Assembly (NCBI GenBank): GCA_035235625.1
Contig: CP141140.1
Span: 26,618,685-26,682,684 of the forward strand
Origin: Saururus chinensis
Taxonomy: Eukaryota > Streptophyta > Magnoliopsida > Piperales > Saururaceae
Direction of reading: 5' to 3'
Length of the DNA: 64,000 nt
The notes under the pieces are model-generated. The model ran no database searches and was not told the origin of the DNA. It was given only the letters and a program-made list of their open reading frames with translations. How positions within the stretch are numbered: the stretch's first letter is position 1; the number at the start of each line of letters is the position of its first letter. The position numbers were made by a program, and so were the translations under genes. This document shows positions 1 to 12,420 of the stretch, one piece after another.

Positions 1-1
1 T

Positions 2-313
2 CCAAATGTGCTGTTAGCCAGTCTCAAGGCTGCCGGCACAGGAATAAACTTGACGGCTGCTTCAAGGTTGTACTTGGTGGAACCATGGTGGAATCCAGCA
101 GTAGAGGAACAAGCAATGGATCGTGTGCACCGTATTGGTCAAAAAGAGGAAGTGATTGTGGTTCGATTGATAGTGAGAGATAGCATTGAGGAGAGAATTC
201 TTGGGTTGCAAGAGAAAAAGAAGAACTTAGCCAGGGGAGCATTTGAGAGGAAAGGAAGTAAAGAACAGAAGCAGGTTCGTGTAGAAGATCTGCGAGCCAT
301 GATGCAGTTGTGA
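2..313 (+). CDS. SNF2/RAD5-family helicase, SMARCA3-like, C-terminal end (partial)
   Basis: This is the last coding exon of a chromatin-remodelling or DNA-repair ATPase of the SNF2 superfamily, RAD5/HLTF (SMARCA3-like) branch. The open frame enters from the window edge and stops at TGA 311-313. It covers the end of the helicase C-terminal domain: motif V ([14 protein letters not shown]), the WWNP signature, then motif VI (DRVHRIGQ). It finishes in a basic tail ([15 protein letters not shown]) and a terminal [10 protein letters not shown], like the end of Arabidopsis SMARCA3-like proteins. The frame is intact and codon use looks normal, so it is probably a working host gene. The ATP-binding half and any RING or HIRAN domains lie outside the window. 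Family assignment is confident; the exact paralogue is not. Confidence 0.93.
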   Translation, partial: PNVLLASLKAAGTGINLTAASRLYLVEPWWNPAVEEQAMDRVHRIGQKEEVIVVRLIVRDSIEERILGLQEKKKNLARGAFERKGSKEQKQVRVEDLRAMMQL

Positions 314-1000
314 GCCTGCAAAGTCAGCGGAGACCCTTGCTAACCTTCTAATGATGGTACCGTCTTCATATTTTTGCGCATAATGTACATATGCAAATGC
401 GTAACCATCACTGATCACATAGCAATACACAAATTGTAGAAAATGCATGGTGAAGTTTTGGTTAGTGAAGCCCATTTGCATGCGTAGATTCTTTTGTACA
501 TGGTTTTACCTGGGCACCGATGAAAAGAGTTCATTAAGATTTATATTTATTATGTCTGGTTGTCTTCGATTCTGACGTCCGATAATGTGATTTTTTTAAC
601 CTTGGCAGTTAGCATTGAGTGGATTTTTCTATGCCTGCTCATCCCTTATAATTGTGATAAAGCAAAAATATGTCACATTATTGATTTTGCCGTAATTTTG
701 GGCTTCGTTTTTTTGGAATTACTTTGGCAAACATTAAGATCTAATCCACAGCTTCATACTGGTTTAATTGTTCAGATGTTATATCATCCTAAAAATTTGA
801 AGGTTTTACAAAGTTCAAGTTATTGAGACAAGAATGTTGATTTTTCAGTTTTTTTCTCAAGAATAACTGATCCTCGTATTGGTGTCTTTTTGCCTTCACC
901 CCAACGTCTCCTTTTGTCTGATACAGTAATCTGATGGTGTGACTATGTTTAGGAAGTTTTTTAAAATTTTTTATGATTAGCTAAAGCAAGATTAGATTTA
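314..1000 (+). other. 3' UTR and downstream flank of the helicase gene
   Basis: AT-rich sequence after the helicase stop codon. It presumably holds the 3' untranslated region and poly(A) site. No single polyadenylation signal stands out, so no end is given. The open frame at 560-826 has no recognisable domain. Confidence 0.5.
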
Positions 1001-2311
1001 ACCACTCCCACACTTTCTTCGCTACGTTCCCATATTGTGAGTGCAACAAAACTCCCACCTTTACATTTCTTCATCTCCCACCTTCAGCTCTTTCCCCCGA
1101 AGGTCTCGTTGTAAATCACCCTTCTCATTTTCATCATCTACACTATTTTTATCTTCTTTATTATCTTTGCCCATCTCCCTGCTCTTCCTTGTGTACAACT
1201 CATTGAAAATGACTCCCTCATGAGCATACATGGGTGAGAAGACTACAGTTTTTGTTTTCAATTTCCCCCCATCGCCATTGTCTTTGTTTATAATTGTTTT
1301 AGGTCTCACAAATATTTTTTTAGTAAAGGTTAACTTATTTTTTGTTAGTCATATTTACACAATAGTCTTCAAAGTTATCACTTATTCAAGTCTTTTTGGC
1401 CCTTATGTTGTATTAAAACATGGTCATGCACACGTTTTGTTGGTGCTTATTGTTATTATAAAATCATTTTAACAACTGTGTTAAAACATCTGTGAACTAT
1501 TATTAAAGCATTTTAACACATAAATTTTTGCAACAGAAAAGAAAGGGCTTATGCTTTGGTTTTTATGAATCCTATTTTCAACATTATCTTCAAAGTTATC
1601 ATTTATTCAAATTTGTTTGGTCTTTATAGTGTGTTAAAATATGGTTATGCACATGGTCTAAAATTGACACTTACTATTATAATACAAATCATTTTGAAAA
1701 CTATGTCGAAAAGTTTGTAGACGGTTGGTAAAATGTTTTCATTAGTAAGTTTTTTTATAGGAGATAAGAAAGGGCCTATTATACTATGCAATGATGGACA
1801 CTTCATCTCTGAAGGGGGAACTTTGAGGGTAGGAAGACAAGGCTAATGATGGTTAGTTAGCAGATGGTGTTGGCGGAGCTAGTGTAGCAAGTCGAAGAAT
1901 GGCTTGGATACAGGGAGAAAGGAGTAGTCATTGCCTAGAAAACAAAAGGGCAAGTTGAACTAAATGTCACAATCAACTATGAGATTTCAGACGATAAGGA
2001 TTTGCAGGTTGTCTTTGACAAAAAACATATTGTTTATCATGCCAAAAAGTAGAATTGGGGGTGTCGCTAAAGTGGCAAAAGACAACTCATGTTGATTGCA
2101 AACGACCGTTCACCATCTCCGCAGCCAACATGAATGTTCACGTAAGGTTTTGCTAGCTCGAATGCTAGAATGATGAATACCAAAGTAGCATATCCGAATG
2201 ACACAACTAGGTTGTCGATCCCTAAGTCATGAATGTGAAGTTGTTGAGGTTGATGAATTCACCCCTATTCTAAGTCAAGACTATATAGCTTAGGCTATCA
2301 ATCCAGGAGTT
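1001..2311 (+). other. Probable left end and leader of the MULE remnant
   Basis: No gene is recognised here. A pyrimidine-rich leader-like stretch at about 1040-1200 is followed by scattered copies of a TTAAAACATTTT-type motif (about 1465-1520, 1635-1735). The same motif recurs throughout the MULE remnant to the right, which is why I place the left end of the MULE in this interval. I could not find a terminal inverted repeat or a 9-bp target duplication. Confidence 0.35.
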
Positions 2312-2590
2312 GTGACTATGCATGTTGAAGACTTAGAACCCATTAGTTGGTATTATATAGCTGGAGATATTTTTTCAGGAATGGAGAAATCTCTTCAAGA
2401 CTTAGACCTTATGATTCAAGACTTTGATCGAGGAGTCATGATTAGGGATGAGGCAGAATTTCAGATGGACCCTATTTGTAGTAGTCCCATCGAAGTGGAT
2501 CTTGCAGATGTAGATGAGGAAGAATTGGATTAGATGCAGGTGAGGACGCGTGGGATGATGATTTTCTTGATCTACATGATAGTCCTAAAC
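2312..2590 (+). pseudogene. MULE transposase, acidic N-terminal piece
   Basis: An open frame from ATG 2318 to a stop at 2531-2533 encodes an acidic segment ending in EVDLADVDEEELD. Similar traces continue in frame 1 past the stop (to about 2590). Acidic, low-complexity N-termini ahead of the DNA-binding domain are usual in plant MULE transposases. The link to the transposase rests on position and orientation only, because this part has no diagnostic motif. Confidence 0.45.
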
Positions 2591-2639
2591 CAGTAGATGC
2601 CCAAACCAAAGAAGCCTTGAACCAAAGGTATGCACGTAA

Positions 2640-3065
2640 GTGGCAAAATATTTTAACAAGAGTGTTAAAATAGTTTGATATTATTGTTAAAACATTTTTA
2701 CACATTTGTCAAAATGGTTTGAAATTATTGTGACAAAGTTTTTACACAATTTGAAATTATTGTTACAACAATTTAAAATTGTTGATACAACATTTTTACA
2801 CAATTTGAAATTATTGTCAAAATATTTTTACACATTTGTCAAAATGGTTTGAAATTGTTATTAAAATGTTTTGCCTAGTTTACTACCGTGTTATTACAAC
2901 ATTTTTTGGAGTTTAAATTTTTTGTTCAAATGTTTTTGTACATATTTCAAATTATTTTAAAATTTTTGTTTAAACATTTTTACACAATTATCAGAATGTA
3001 CTAAAAATTTTGTTCAAGTATTTTTACACATTTGTCACAATGTTTACACTATGGTGAAATTATAA
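2640..3065 (+). repeat. Degenerate array of TTAAAACATTTTTACAC-type motif
   Basis: About 15 imperfect copies of a 20-30 bp unit built around AAAATRTTTT with flanking ACACAATTTG or ACATTTGTCA. It lies between two coding pieces of the transposase, so it is probably an intron. The same motif builds most of the intron part of the satellite units at 38-44 kb. Confidence 0.7.
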
Positions 3066-3137
3066 TGTTTATTATGTCAAAACAATTGAATATTTAATTT
3101 GTTTTGACAATGAATGAAACATAGAGATCTGTTGCAG

Positions 3138-3558
3138 TGGGCCAAGCAATGAGGTGGTTGATTGAATCAACTTTGTGATACTTTAGTCAATAACAGATGA
3201 CAATGAAGGCATCATTCGGTCAGGGGCTAAGATCCAGAGCATGATCTAATTGAGAGAACTCGCTGATTGGAACATAAAGATGAACAAAAACATTAAATTT
3301 ATTGACATAATTTGTCATATGTACACAACCAAATGCATTGAAAAAACTATGGGGAGAATAAGGGCTACGGATGGCCACAACGGGATCATAATTATAAGGC
3401 TGGTTTCGAATCACACATGTGGTTATGGCACTCAGACAAGGGATCATGAATTAACAACATATAGGTGGATTGTGAGGAAGTGCATGGACTTGCGTAAAAA
3501 CTTGTATCGTTATGGTGGTTCCATCAAGTCGTAGATAGAAAAGGAATGGCGGTTCACT
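3138..3558 (+). pseudogene. MULE transposase, N-terminal DNA-binding domain piece
   Basis: The translation shows the pattern of the MuDR/FAR1-like N-terminal region. LRELADWNIKMNKNIKFI corresponds to the family's 'FKEALRDYAVKNG' block. IRLVSNHTCGYG corresponds to the 'VKTYNPEHTC' zinc-binding histidine and cysteine block. A WIVRK helix follows. Frameshifts and a stop precede the ORF that starts at 3250. The piece ends where B1 is inserted, and the reading frame continues on the far side at 6880. This domain would bind the element's termini in an active transposase. Confidence 0.75.
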
Positions 3559-6500
3559 TGTTAGGCCAGCCACACCCCCCTTGACCCAAACCCGGTCTAA
3601 GAAGGTGGGACACAGCGCTACATAGTGGAAGACTAACTCATCCTTGGTTCTCATCAAAGTATACAACATATGTCTTTTGTGCAAAAGCAAATAACGGAAG
3701 GTAAAAGAGATTAATTGACCATCTTACTTCAACACAACGCCCACAAAATCTATAATAAACATAATTTTAAACCTTAAGGCTGCAATATATCTAAAGTCAT
3801 CATAGGTTGTCCAAAGTATGAAATAAAGTCAAGTCCAAGATTATCATATCACATGACAAGCCTAAAACAACCCAAACATCTAGCCCCCTCTCATGGCACA
3901 TGCTCATCCTTAAGCTCGACATAAAGACCATCCAGGGCACCTTCATGACACAGCATACAGCCCTAAAATAAAATGACAAATAAAAGAGGGGTGAGCTTAG
4001 CTCAGTAAGGGTTTTAAAATAAAACATAAGCTCATAATAACACCACATGCATTCTTCTAATAAAAGTCAATTTAAACATGCATCAAATATCCATTCTCTA
4101 CACCTATACATCATGAGATAAATCACATTCTATATACATATTTACACCCTTTGTGCATTATAGGTTCATTCATAATACACCCTATGCAATCATTTAAGTT
4201 TCATAGTTCATTCACATCCTGCATTAAGCAAGTATCAATATTCACATTTACCCTGCATAATCAAGTGTATCAAACCATATTCTATCCTACATGTTCAAGT
4301 TAATCATTCCATACATATCATGTGTAACATAAGCATCATTGTCCATACACAAACTATGTCAATTATCATTATACTCCATACGCATACATAAACAATCCGG
4401 TGAATGTCTTACAATAGAGAAAACAACCCTGTTTATCTTGACTGATGCACAAACAGACCTACTCACCCTAGAAATCATAATAAGGAAGTCTGAATTCATA
4501 AAAAGGAAAACTAGAGTAGTTTGGGTAAATCCCTAACTTAAAAGTACCCCTTGGTAAGCCAGTGCACACGAATAAATCAGCTTGGATTCTAATATCAAGA
4601 AAGATTCGTCAATTTAACTCATTATAGCAATCTATTTTTCTCACATGGAGAGAAAACTAGTCCTCAAGGGAACATAAAATCCCATCCAATGGACATAAAA
4701 CCCCTTGCAATTAGATGTAGAACCGATTCGATAAACCTCCAATGTGGCTAATCAGAAAAACTACAATATCCAATCGATTAATTACTGTTAAACACAAATA
4801 ATCTTTGCTTACAAGTCATTTTCATGATACATGCGACATGATACATACGTGGACAACATTTAATGAATGCAAGCATAGGTAAACATACTCTAATTAGCCC
4901 TAATATGCATAGAACATGGTTCATTTGTGACATATAAAATTATATAAGCATGAGTAAAAATATATATAAATGGTCGTGTTCATATTTGAGCTAAAACATG
5001 TAGAGCATGGTTCATATATAATTAAAGTAAAATGTACAAGTATTCATAATTCATCATGGTTATAATATACTGAAATCATGGAGTAAATATGAAAAAATAA
5101 TCAAAATCCCACTTAAATTAATGCATACACTTATTTATCCCGTACTAGCTTAAGTAGATATTTTAGCATAATCACATTATATAACTTATACATTTTAGAA
5201 AAAAATAACAAATAAACTCTAATCAACATGAAAATTTGCAGAGATCTACATCATAGGCTTAATTAACATATAAATAAATATCTTATGAAAATAAATACAA
5301 AAAATAATTTTTATGAATTAATTAATGAGACTATGCAATTTTGCCAGAATCATTGACCTTCAAATTTATGACTGTCATTCACTTATCATGCTCTAAATAA
5401 CTTGAAATTTTTACAGCATGCTCTTAACACATATATCAATCAATCATAAAAAGAATGAACCAAATATCATATTTTTTTCATTGCTAAACATGCTTCTAAA
5501 CATGGAAATAGAGAATTATTTTACTGTATAACACACATTCTGAAATATATAATAAATAGACATTATTTTAAAAAATCTAAAAACCTAAGAATATAATCTA
5601 AACATGATAATCTATTCTTAGAAAAAGTTTAGAGAAAAACTCAAACTAAAAGTGTCCAAAACATAGTCGTGAATCTTAAACAGAGAGCTATTTGGGCTAT
5701 TTGAATGGCCTAGTGGCTCTTTGGAACGGTTAGCCATTCGAATGGTCTATCATCCCATTCGAATTCCTAGCCGTTCGAGCAGCCCATAGGCAATCAAACG
5801 GTTAGGACAGAATTGTCAAAACAATCGTCTTCTTGCTCACCAAAAACCAGAATTCTTTTAAAAATGAATAAAAATTCCTAAAACTTCATGAAACTTCATA
5901 TGATCATTACCCAAGCCTAAAATATGATATATCTAACATTTTTTATACTTAAATAAATAAAAAAAGCCATAGCTCATATATTTTTAATAAATCAGTATTA
6001 CACATCAAGATGAATCAAAAGCTCAAAAAAACCCACAATAATGACATTTCAAGGAAGAAAACTTCTTACAAAGAAAAACTCTTACCTCTATCAAGTTTAT
6101 GAATCCCTTGAACGAGCCTCAACCTTAAGAAATCCTACCCAAAGATTAAGGTTGTTAGTTAATCCTAATCAAAACGAAGTAATATACTCAAATCAACCTA
6201 GGAAATAATAGATTCAAAAATTAACCTAACTAGGTTCTAAATTGGAATTAAAAAATGATTATGATGGAAGAAAACTATGAATACAAATCAGAGAAGTAAA
6301 GATTGAGATGATTAAGACAAAAAAATTAGAAGATTAAGGGGTGATTAAGGGAGGAAACCTTACCTTAAGAAGAGTTTCTCCTTTGGAAAATGGGGGTAGA
6401 GCTTAGCCTCCATCTTATTCTCAGCCCTTCCCATTTAGCAAATGGCTACAGTATAATTTTATAGCAAGACTTATGGGCTAAAAATGAAATTATTGGGCTA

Positions 6501-6874
6501 GAAAATAGGTAAAAATACCTTAAGTGATGACTATCTAAGTGCACTTTTGACTAAAATATGAATTTAATCACACTCATTCCCACTTAGATAAATCAAAAGA
6601 AGGTTGGCAGCCAAAATGGGTAGCACGCCATCCCACACAGATGTGGGTCCCATGGTGGGGCCCACTCCTTTGTCCTAGAAAAATAGAAAGAAAATATCTT
6701 TAAATAGGTAAAAATATGGGTGAATCAAACTTGACATCAATGCTCTAAAATAAAATAAAATAAAACCTTAAGAAATTTATAAATAACATAACTCATTACC
6801 CCAAGAAAATTAAATCAAATCAACAAACAAACAAATTCACAAAATTAAAAATAAAATAAAATAGAGATCTTACA
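3559..6874 (-). mobile_element. Solo LTR, family B, copy 1 (B1)
   Basis: The insertion begins TGTTAGGCCAGCCACACC and ends GAGATCTTACA. It is flanked by TCACT (3554-3558) and TCGCT (6875-6879), a 5-bp target duplication with one transition. It interrupts the transposase so that the frame resumes without a shift once the insert and one duplication copy are removed. The right end, and a TATA-like run on the minus strand near 6450-6462, suggest transcription towards the left. Compared with the other B copies, its left tip carries about 9 extra bases. There is no coding sequence inside. The region holds degenerate CATCCTGCAT-type short repeats at 4060-4340. Confidence 0.75.
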
Positions 6875-6879
6875 TCGCT

Positions 6880-7103
6880 CCTCTGCACATGAAAGTTTGG
6901 CATGCTAAGAAGGTTCTATGTGAACAAATAGATGGGAACTTGGAAGAATCATACATGATGTTGCCTGCTTGCTTATGCCAAGGAATTGGAAAGGTCAAAC
7001 CTGGGCAGCATTGATGATTTTGTGCGAGTAATTTGGGTTTTTTGGCCTAGACATGAGGACATTTCATAGTAACATGAGGTCATTGTTGGTCATGGATGAA
7101 ACC
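6880..7103 (+). pseudogene. MULE transposase, middle piece (before catalytic domain)
   Basis: The frame that leaves the piece before B1 continues here as PLHMKVWHAKKVLCEQIDGN, then LEESYMMLPACL. This matches the 'YRAKRKALEMIEGSYKEQY..L' segment between the DNA-binding and DDE domains of plant MULE transposases. A TGA and later frame changes follow. It stops at a hAT-like MITE. Confidence 0.75.
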
Positions 7104-7768
7104 TAGGGTGTTCAAGGTCGTCCATTGTCCGTATGTTCGTCTGTATCCGCTTCCATTTTTATATAAAATAGATAATTTTTTTGCTCTGGGATGGACATGG
7201 ACAAAGTTTTTTATCCGCACTAATAAGGAGCTACAAACAGACCCTTGTCCGTCTGCTACTCTTACTTAACATTCCCTTAAATATAGTATTAATTATTACT
7301 AACTATTAGAAAAAAATAAAATTTAGTTCCTATGTAGCATCTTAGGACAACCCTAACATGCTACATAGGCACTTGACTACTTAAAAACATGAATCCAGTA
7401 CTTATGTACCATGTTAGAACAGTCCTAACATGCTACATAGCACTGAACAGTTTGAAAATATAAATTCATAACTTATATAGCATGTTATGATAATTTTAAT
7501 ATACTACATAGGTATTAAATAACTTAAAAACATAGATCTAGTACCTATGTAACATGTTAAGATAACTTTTACATGCTATAAAAGTGCTTAAAATTTTGAA
7601 TTGGGAAAATTTAGGTGTCGAAATATTTGTCTATGTCCGTCTGTGTCCGTAGCGGATGGACTTGGACAAAGTATAATTCGGACTAGGGCGGACACAGACA
7701 AGAGTTATTCAAATGATGGATGGATACGTACAACCCTCTATTCGTGTTTTCATCTGTGAACACCCCTA
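7104..7768. mobile_element. hAT-like MITE, 665 bp
   Basis: A non-coding insertion with terminal inverted repeats, TAGGGTGTTCA at the left and TGAACACCCCTA at the right, of the TAGGGGTGTTCA type seen in hAT elements. The sequences just inside are also complementary in theme (GTCCGTCTGTGTCCG near both ends). The 8-bp flanks ATGAAACC and ATGTAGTA match only in part, so the target duplication is eroded. The centre holds four 72-bp units, listed separately. It separates two pieces of the transposase. Confidence 0.7.
7325..7590. repeat. Four-unit, 72-bp tandem repeat inside the MITE
   Basis: Repeats start near 7335, 7407, 7478 and 7550 (period 71-72). Each unit contains a self-complementary pair (TAGCATGTTAGG...CCTAACATGCTA), so every unit can fold into a hairpin. 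Confidence 0.8.
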
Positions 7769-7942
7769 ATGTAGTATATTACCTAGGTTAGTATTGTGGC
7801 TTCATGCTTATTGCTAGTGGGGTGGATGGGTGTAGCAAGATGATACAGGTTGTATACGCAATAGTTGAGGGGGAGAGTGAGCAGATGTGGGTATGATTCC
7901 TAGCCCTGGTGAAGCACTATGTCCTAGACAAGTGGGCGATAC
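7769..7942 (+). pseudogene. MULE transposase, start of DDE catalytic domain
   Basis: The translation GVDGCSKMIQVVYAIVEGES then EQMWV matches the first catalytic block of MULE transposases ('IDGTHLKG...YPIAYAVVEKENKETW'). The aspartate of VDGC is the expected first acidic residue. A stop follows directly after MWV. The piece then reads ALVKHYVLDKW and is cut by the C-family insertion at 7943. A gap in the family alignment upstream shows that some sequence was lost or shifted near the MITE. Confidence 0.8.
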
Positions 7943-9812
7943 TGTAGCGCCCCAACTTTTTAAATAATTTAAAAGTAGGAATGTCGTGAATTCATAATTA
8001 AAAGGGGTCCAAGATCAACCATGTAAAGAAGAGTAACTTTTCATTAATGTATATATTCACGAAACTTTCAAAATATACAAAACAAGGCTCAAAAGTGTAT
8101 AATTAATACATAACAAAAGAACTTGACAATAAATAAATAATGTAGATCTTTCAAAGTTCTATGGGAAATCTTCATTAATGTTGACTCCTTTGTTTAGACC
8201 TGCAACATTTAGGGGTGGGTGAGTATAATTATACTTAGTAGATTGAGTTAAATTCTACTAACATGCTATAACATAAAGCATAAATAAATACGCATAAAAT
8301 TAGATAAATCATTTCCTAGTAGAATCCAATAAACAATTTAAAGTCGAATAAATCATGATTCATAGGATCCGATAAATAATTCAAAGTTGGATAAATCATC
8401 ATTCACAGAATGTTGCCAATACCGAAACAACATAGACTAGTGCTCATGGGGTAAATGGATCAGAATGAAAGAGATCTTACCACGATATCTAATTTCATGG
8501 GTGCACTATATGCCTTAATAGACATACGTAGGAGTCATAACTCTGATAGCTTTTAGGCTTTATACCAAATAACTACTCTTCAAATCTGATCAAAATCATT
8601 CGTAAATGTCATTTAGATAATAATAATATTTTAAAATTTGAACCACGATAAAATCCCGCTTAGAGGTGTACGAGATGCTATGATTTTAGCATTTGTTCAA
8701 ACACTAATAATTGTCCTCTTTTTTTGAAGTATCTTTTATGATATATTTCAAAATAGTATGACCTAGTCATAGCATGGAATTAGAAGTTAAGGCTATCTAC
8801 CCTTCATTCTTTAATTTGATCGGAATCACGACTGGTGGTTGGAGACTTATCTTGTTCCCAGGCTTATGAGCGGCGGGCAGAACCTCCCCTTGAGTTGGGA
8901 TAGAATTCCTTCTAGTCTCGGTAATGGCGGGCGAAGCTTCCCCTTCCACTGGGACATAATCTCCTTCCGGGCATGGAAGATGTGAATGGATCTGCCCATT
9001 GTGCTAGGACATTTCCTTGTTATGGCCCGAAAGTGACAAACGGAGCCTCCCCTGACCCTGGGTCTTTTCCACCCTTAGAATAGCTAACTCAAAAACTGAC
9101 CCTTCTACGATGTAGCACCCTCAAATTAGCAAGGATCAATTTTTGAATGAAAGTAATCTGGAGAGAAACAACTTATAAACTGGGGTTTAAAGTTTCACAG
9201 TGTGTAGAGGTCAAAAGAGAAGGGAGGAGAAGGGTGTGTGGTGAATTTGAACCTCTTCACTCTTTCCCCATTTATAGGAAACACTGGCTGTCAAATGCGT
9301 GACATGTGTTGTGCATTTGATGGCAGCCACAGGAGCCAAGCAGCTACTTGCTGTGGCAGGTTAACTTTCCACAGTAGGTTTCACCTGCCATCAAAAATAT
9401 ATATTTTTTAATTTTTTTAAATTTTGTCTTATTTTAAAATGAAAATTTAAACTTCAAACAGACGTAACTCCTTACCCCGAACTTGGAATCATGCATTCTT
9501 AGTACTTTTGCACTCGTATTGATGAGCCCTTAGAAACAAGATAGCGCAATAGTACCTTATCTCATAAAATTAAAGTGGATCCCACCGACAACATGCTTCT
9601 CGAGGTCGTAGCCTATGATCTTGGTATCCGCTTTACACTTTCTTAGACTTGATACGTTCATCTCTTAGCACCTTCAAAAAACCTTAAAGCTCTTTCGAAG
9701 GAATCGCATTCACAATATTTTAATTTTAAGAAAAATGGCTATTGAGCTCTAAAACTCGCTAATAGGCCCAAACGTTCAAATTTTCAAAACATTGAAAATC
9801 TAGGGCATTACA
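7943..9812 (-). mobile_element. Solo LTR, family C, copy 4 (minus orientation)
   Basis: It starts TGTAGCGCCCC and ends GGGCATTACA. The flanks GATAC (7938-7942) and AATAT (9813-9817) fit a decayed 5-bp duplication, both differences being transitions. The right 400 bp match the right end of the C copy at 46246-54074, including a shared CGAGGTCGTA stretch and the blocks around it. A minus-strand TATA (CCTATAAATGGGG, about 9264-9276) sets the orientation. GC-rich short repeats at 8865-9065 lie where the C copy at 13219 has its minisatellite. No open reading frame of note. Confidence 0.78.
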
Positions 9813-9817
9813 AATAT

Positions 9818-10755
9818 ATTTGGACACCATTCTATATGACACAGATAAAAATTGTTGAATGTTGTAAAGGGGATACTACCCCGCACTCATGATTCAAATT
9901 GTATGCACCATATGTGTCATAATTTTTTTGACGAGTTCCATGATGAGCACCTGAAGAACGTTTTATACAAAGCTGCAATGACATATAGGCAATCAAGCTT
10001 CAATGAATATATGAATGACATTAAGGAGCGCAATCTGCTAGTGCTTGGTTGGTTGGAAAAGGTTCACATGGAGCATTGGACTAACATGATAGAGAGCATG
10101 AATTCTATGCTTAGAAATCAGGCTATGCCTATCACTTGATTGATCAAGAACACATGTTTTACTGCCACCAACCAATTTTGCCAACTACATGATTTCGCAG
10201 AAGCTTCAATGAATATGGTGACACAATTTGCAACACAATATATCAATGGACAAAGGGAGAACTCGAGAGGCAAAATCGTGACTATGATGTTGATGCATGA
10301 GTTTCAAGTTAATTCAAGCATGTATAAGAAGATCGTAAATTATGAACCCAAGACTTGAAGCTACAAGAGGCAATAGATGGGGATGCCATGCGAACATGCA
10401 ATGGCAGCAATTAACTATAGGTGATGGAACCTTATCAATTTTGCCAAGATTACTACCTCATAACCAAGTAGCATGATACTTACAGTGAGGTTACTCACTC
10501 AACATTGGACCAAAGTTAGTGGGATAATGTGAATAAAGAGGCACCTCTCATCATAGTTGAACCCCTAGTACAATAGATCCAAATTGGCCAATGAAAGATG
10601 AAGCAAATAGTCCCAACCTCCACCATGAGTTGTAAGGAAGTGCAGGAATTGTTAGGTATATGAGCACAACTGGAAGAAATGTTCGAAGCCTCCCCATATG
10701 TATGGCCGTTTAAAGGGACATAAGAAGAAGAAAACATCTGGGACCATTGGACTAG
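9818..10755 (+). pseudogene. MULE transposase, catalytic C-terminal half with SWIM and CCHC zinc fingers
   Basis: An open frame at 9852-10137 begins LLNVVKGILPRTHDSNC and continues HHMCHNFFDEF, the C/H block that follows the second catalytic aspartate. It then shows WLEKVHMEHWTNMIESMNSM, matching 'EHW...TNNISESFNS'. The second-aspartate codon itself, just upstream, appears lost. A TGA at 10138-10140 splits this from the next frame. The SWIM finger follows as a broken C.C block and GMPCEHAMAAIN (about 10380-10410). A CCHC knuckle (CRNC, a stop, then EHNWKKC) lies at about 10640-10690. The order is that of a complete MULE transposase, now inactive. The outer A element starts right after it. Confidence 0.85.
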
Positions 10756-11799
10756 TGTAACATCCTTAATTTTTTTATTATTTTCTACAATCTTTTTGCA
10801 ATTATCTATTTGTATTTTCAATGGTGAAATTTGATGCTTCAACATATTTGATGATGTATATTTTTATCCTTATAATTATACCAGTAGAGGTAGGTGTGAG
10901 GTCTAGTTGCGGGTCATGGGCCTCGACGTGCCTCAAGTGTTGTTGGTGAGACAAAGGAAACAAAAAGAGTGGAAATGAGAGAAAAAAGAAAGGATAAGAT
11001 TAGGCGCTCCTTTGGACATCGGAAACCAACCCTGTTTGATGGCTGACATTTTAATATGACATAATAATCATAATTTATCCATCCACCACGCATCATCATC
11101 ACCCATGTGACCAAACGTTGTCACTCCCTGGCAGCCGCCGACCCAAGCTGAACCTAGTCTAAGGGATGGTTGAAGTGCACGGGGGCAACAAGGTATGAAA
11201 TTGTGGAAGACTTGACCCTCTGACGGGTATGATATGCACGGAGTAACTCTCCGCTTTATCTTTGTGCAAGAGAAATAAGTAAAAGTATAAAGGACCTTAA
11301 TATAAATTAGTCCTTAAGTCTCAACCCACAAACTTTAAACATCAAGCCAACAAATATGACTCTAGTCATAATATCTAAAAACAAATCTAAAGCCACCAAG
11401 GCAATGGAGTATAGAACAAAGTCAACCAAAACATGAAGTTCTAGTAAAACATCAGAATAAATCAGAAAACACAGTAAGGTATCTCTAGGCTCTTGCTTAC
11501 ACCCGATCATCCTCCACATGCTCCTCATATAGAGGGACCTAATCATCTGCATGTTACACCATGCAGCCCCAAAATAAAAAACACAAAAAATTGGGGTGAG
11601 CATAAAACTTAGTAAAGTTTGAATGATGAAATGATAAATCAGAAAACAACCAAGGCATTTCACCTAGTCTATCACATCAACATATCCTATATTATCTCTT
11701 TTCTGGTTACTTTCCTTTTTCTTAACCATACTTACTCATAGGTAATTATCTAGCATGAAAGTATCTCAACCACATTATTCATAGAATGAATAAACACAT

Positions 11800-12215
11800 T
11801 ATAACATAAACATCCATCCTGCATGAAAAGTGTCTCTAGCACATCATACATATTCACACATGATCATTCTCCTTCATAAGCATGCATCCTGCATGACAAG
11901 TGTCTCAAACACACCATGCATATTCATAAATAACCATCCTGCATGATAAGTGTCTCAAATACACCATACATATCTATGCATATTCATAAACAATCATCCT
12001 GCATGATAAGTATCTCAAACATACTATACATATCCACACATATTCATAAACATTTAACCTATATGAGAAGTGTCTCTAACACACAATCATATCATGCATA
12101 TCCATAAGTATTCATCCTGCATGAGAAGTATCTCTAACACCCTAACATAATCATGGATAATTACTCTCTTTCATAAGCATTCACCCTACATGAGAAGTGT
12201 CTCTAACACACTGAC
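11800..12215. repeat. Minisatellite in B2, unit about 60 bp
   Basis: About seven imperfect units built from CATCCTGCATGAGAAGTGTC, then TCTAACACACCATACATATCCATAA-like sequence. The related array in the third B copy lies at 19300-19660, so the array belongs to the LTR family. Confidence 0.8.
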
Positions 12216-12259
12216 CACAATCAACAATGGTGAATGTTTCATAAAACAGAGAGAATAAA

Positions 12260-12420
12260 CATGCTCCTTGAGGCTAAAGCCCCCCAGCAACCCAAAGCCA
12301 ACTAAATCTGCTCCTCCAGGACAAAGCCCTCGAGAAACCCCTGCCCATCAAGCCTAAAATCCCGAGCAACCTTGCTTGTCAAGATCGAAATCCCAAGCAA
12401 CAACACATGGTAAGCCGGTG
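12260..12420. repeat. Second short tandem repeat in B2
   Basis: Units of about 45-50 bp containing ATGCTCCTTGAGGCTAAAGC-like sequence and AGCAACCC. Matched by a longer array at 19680-19985 in the third B copy. Confidence 0.65.
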
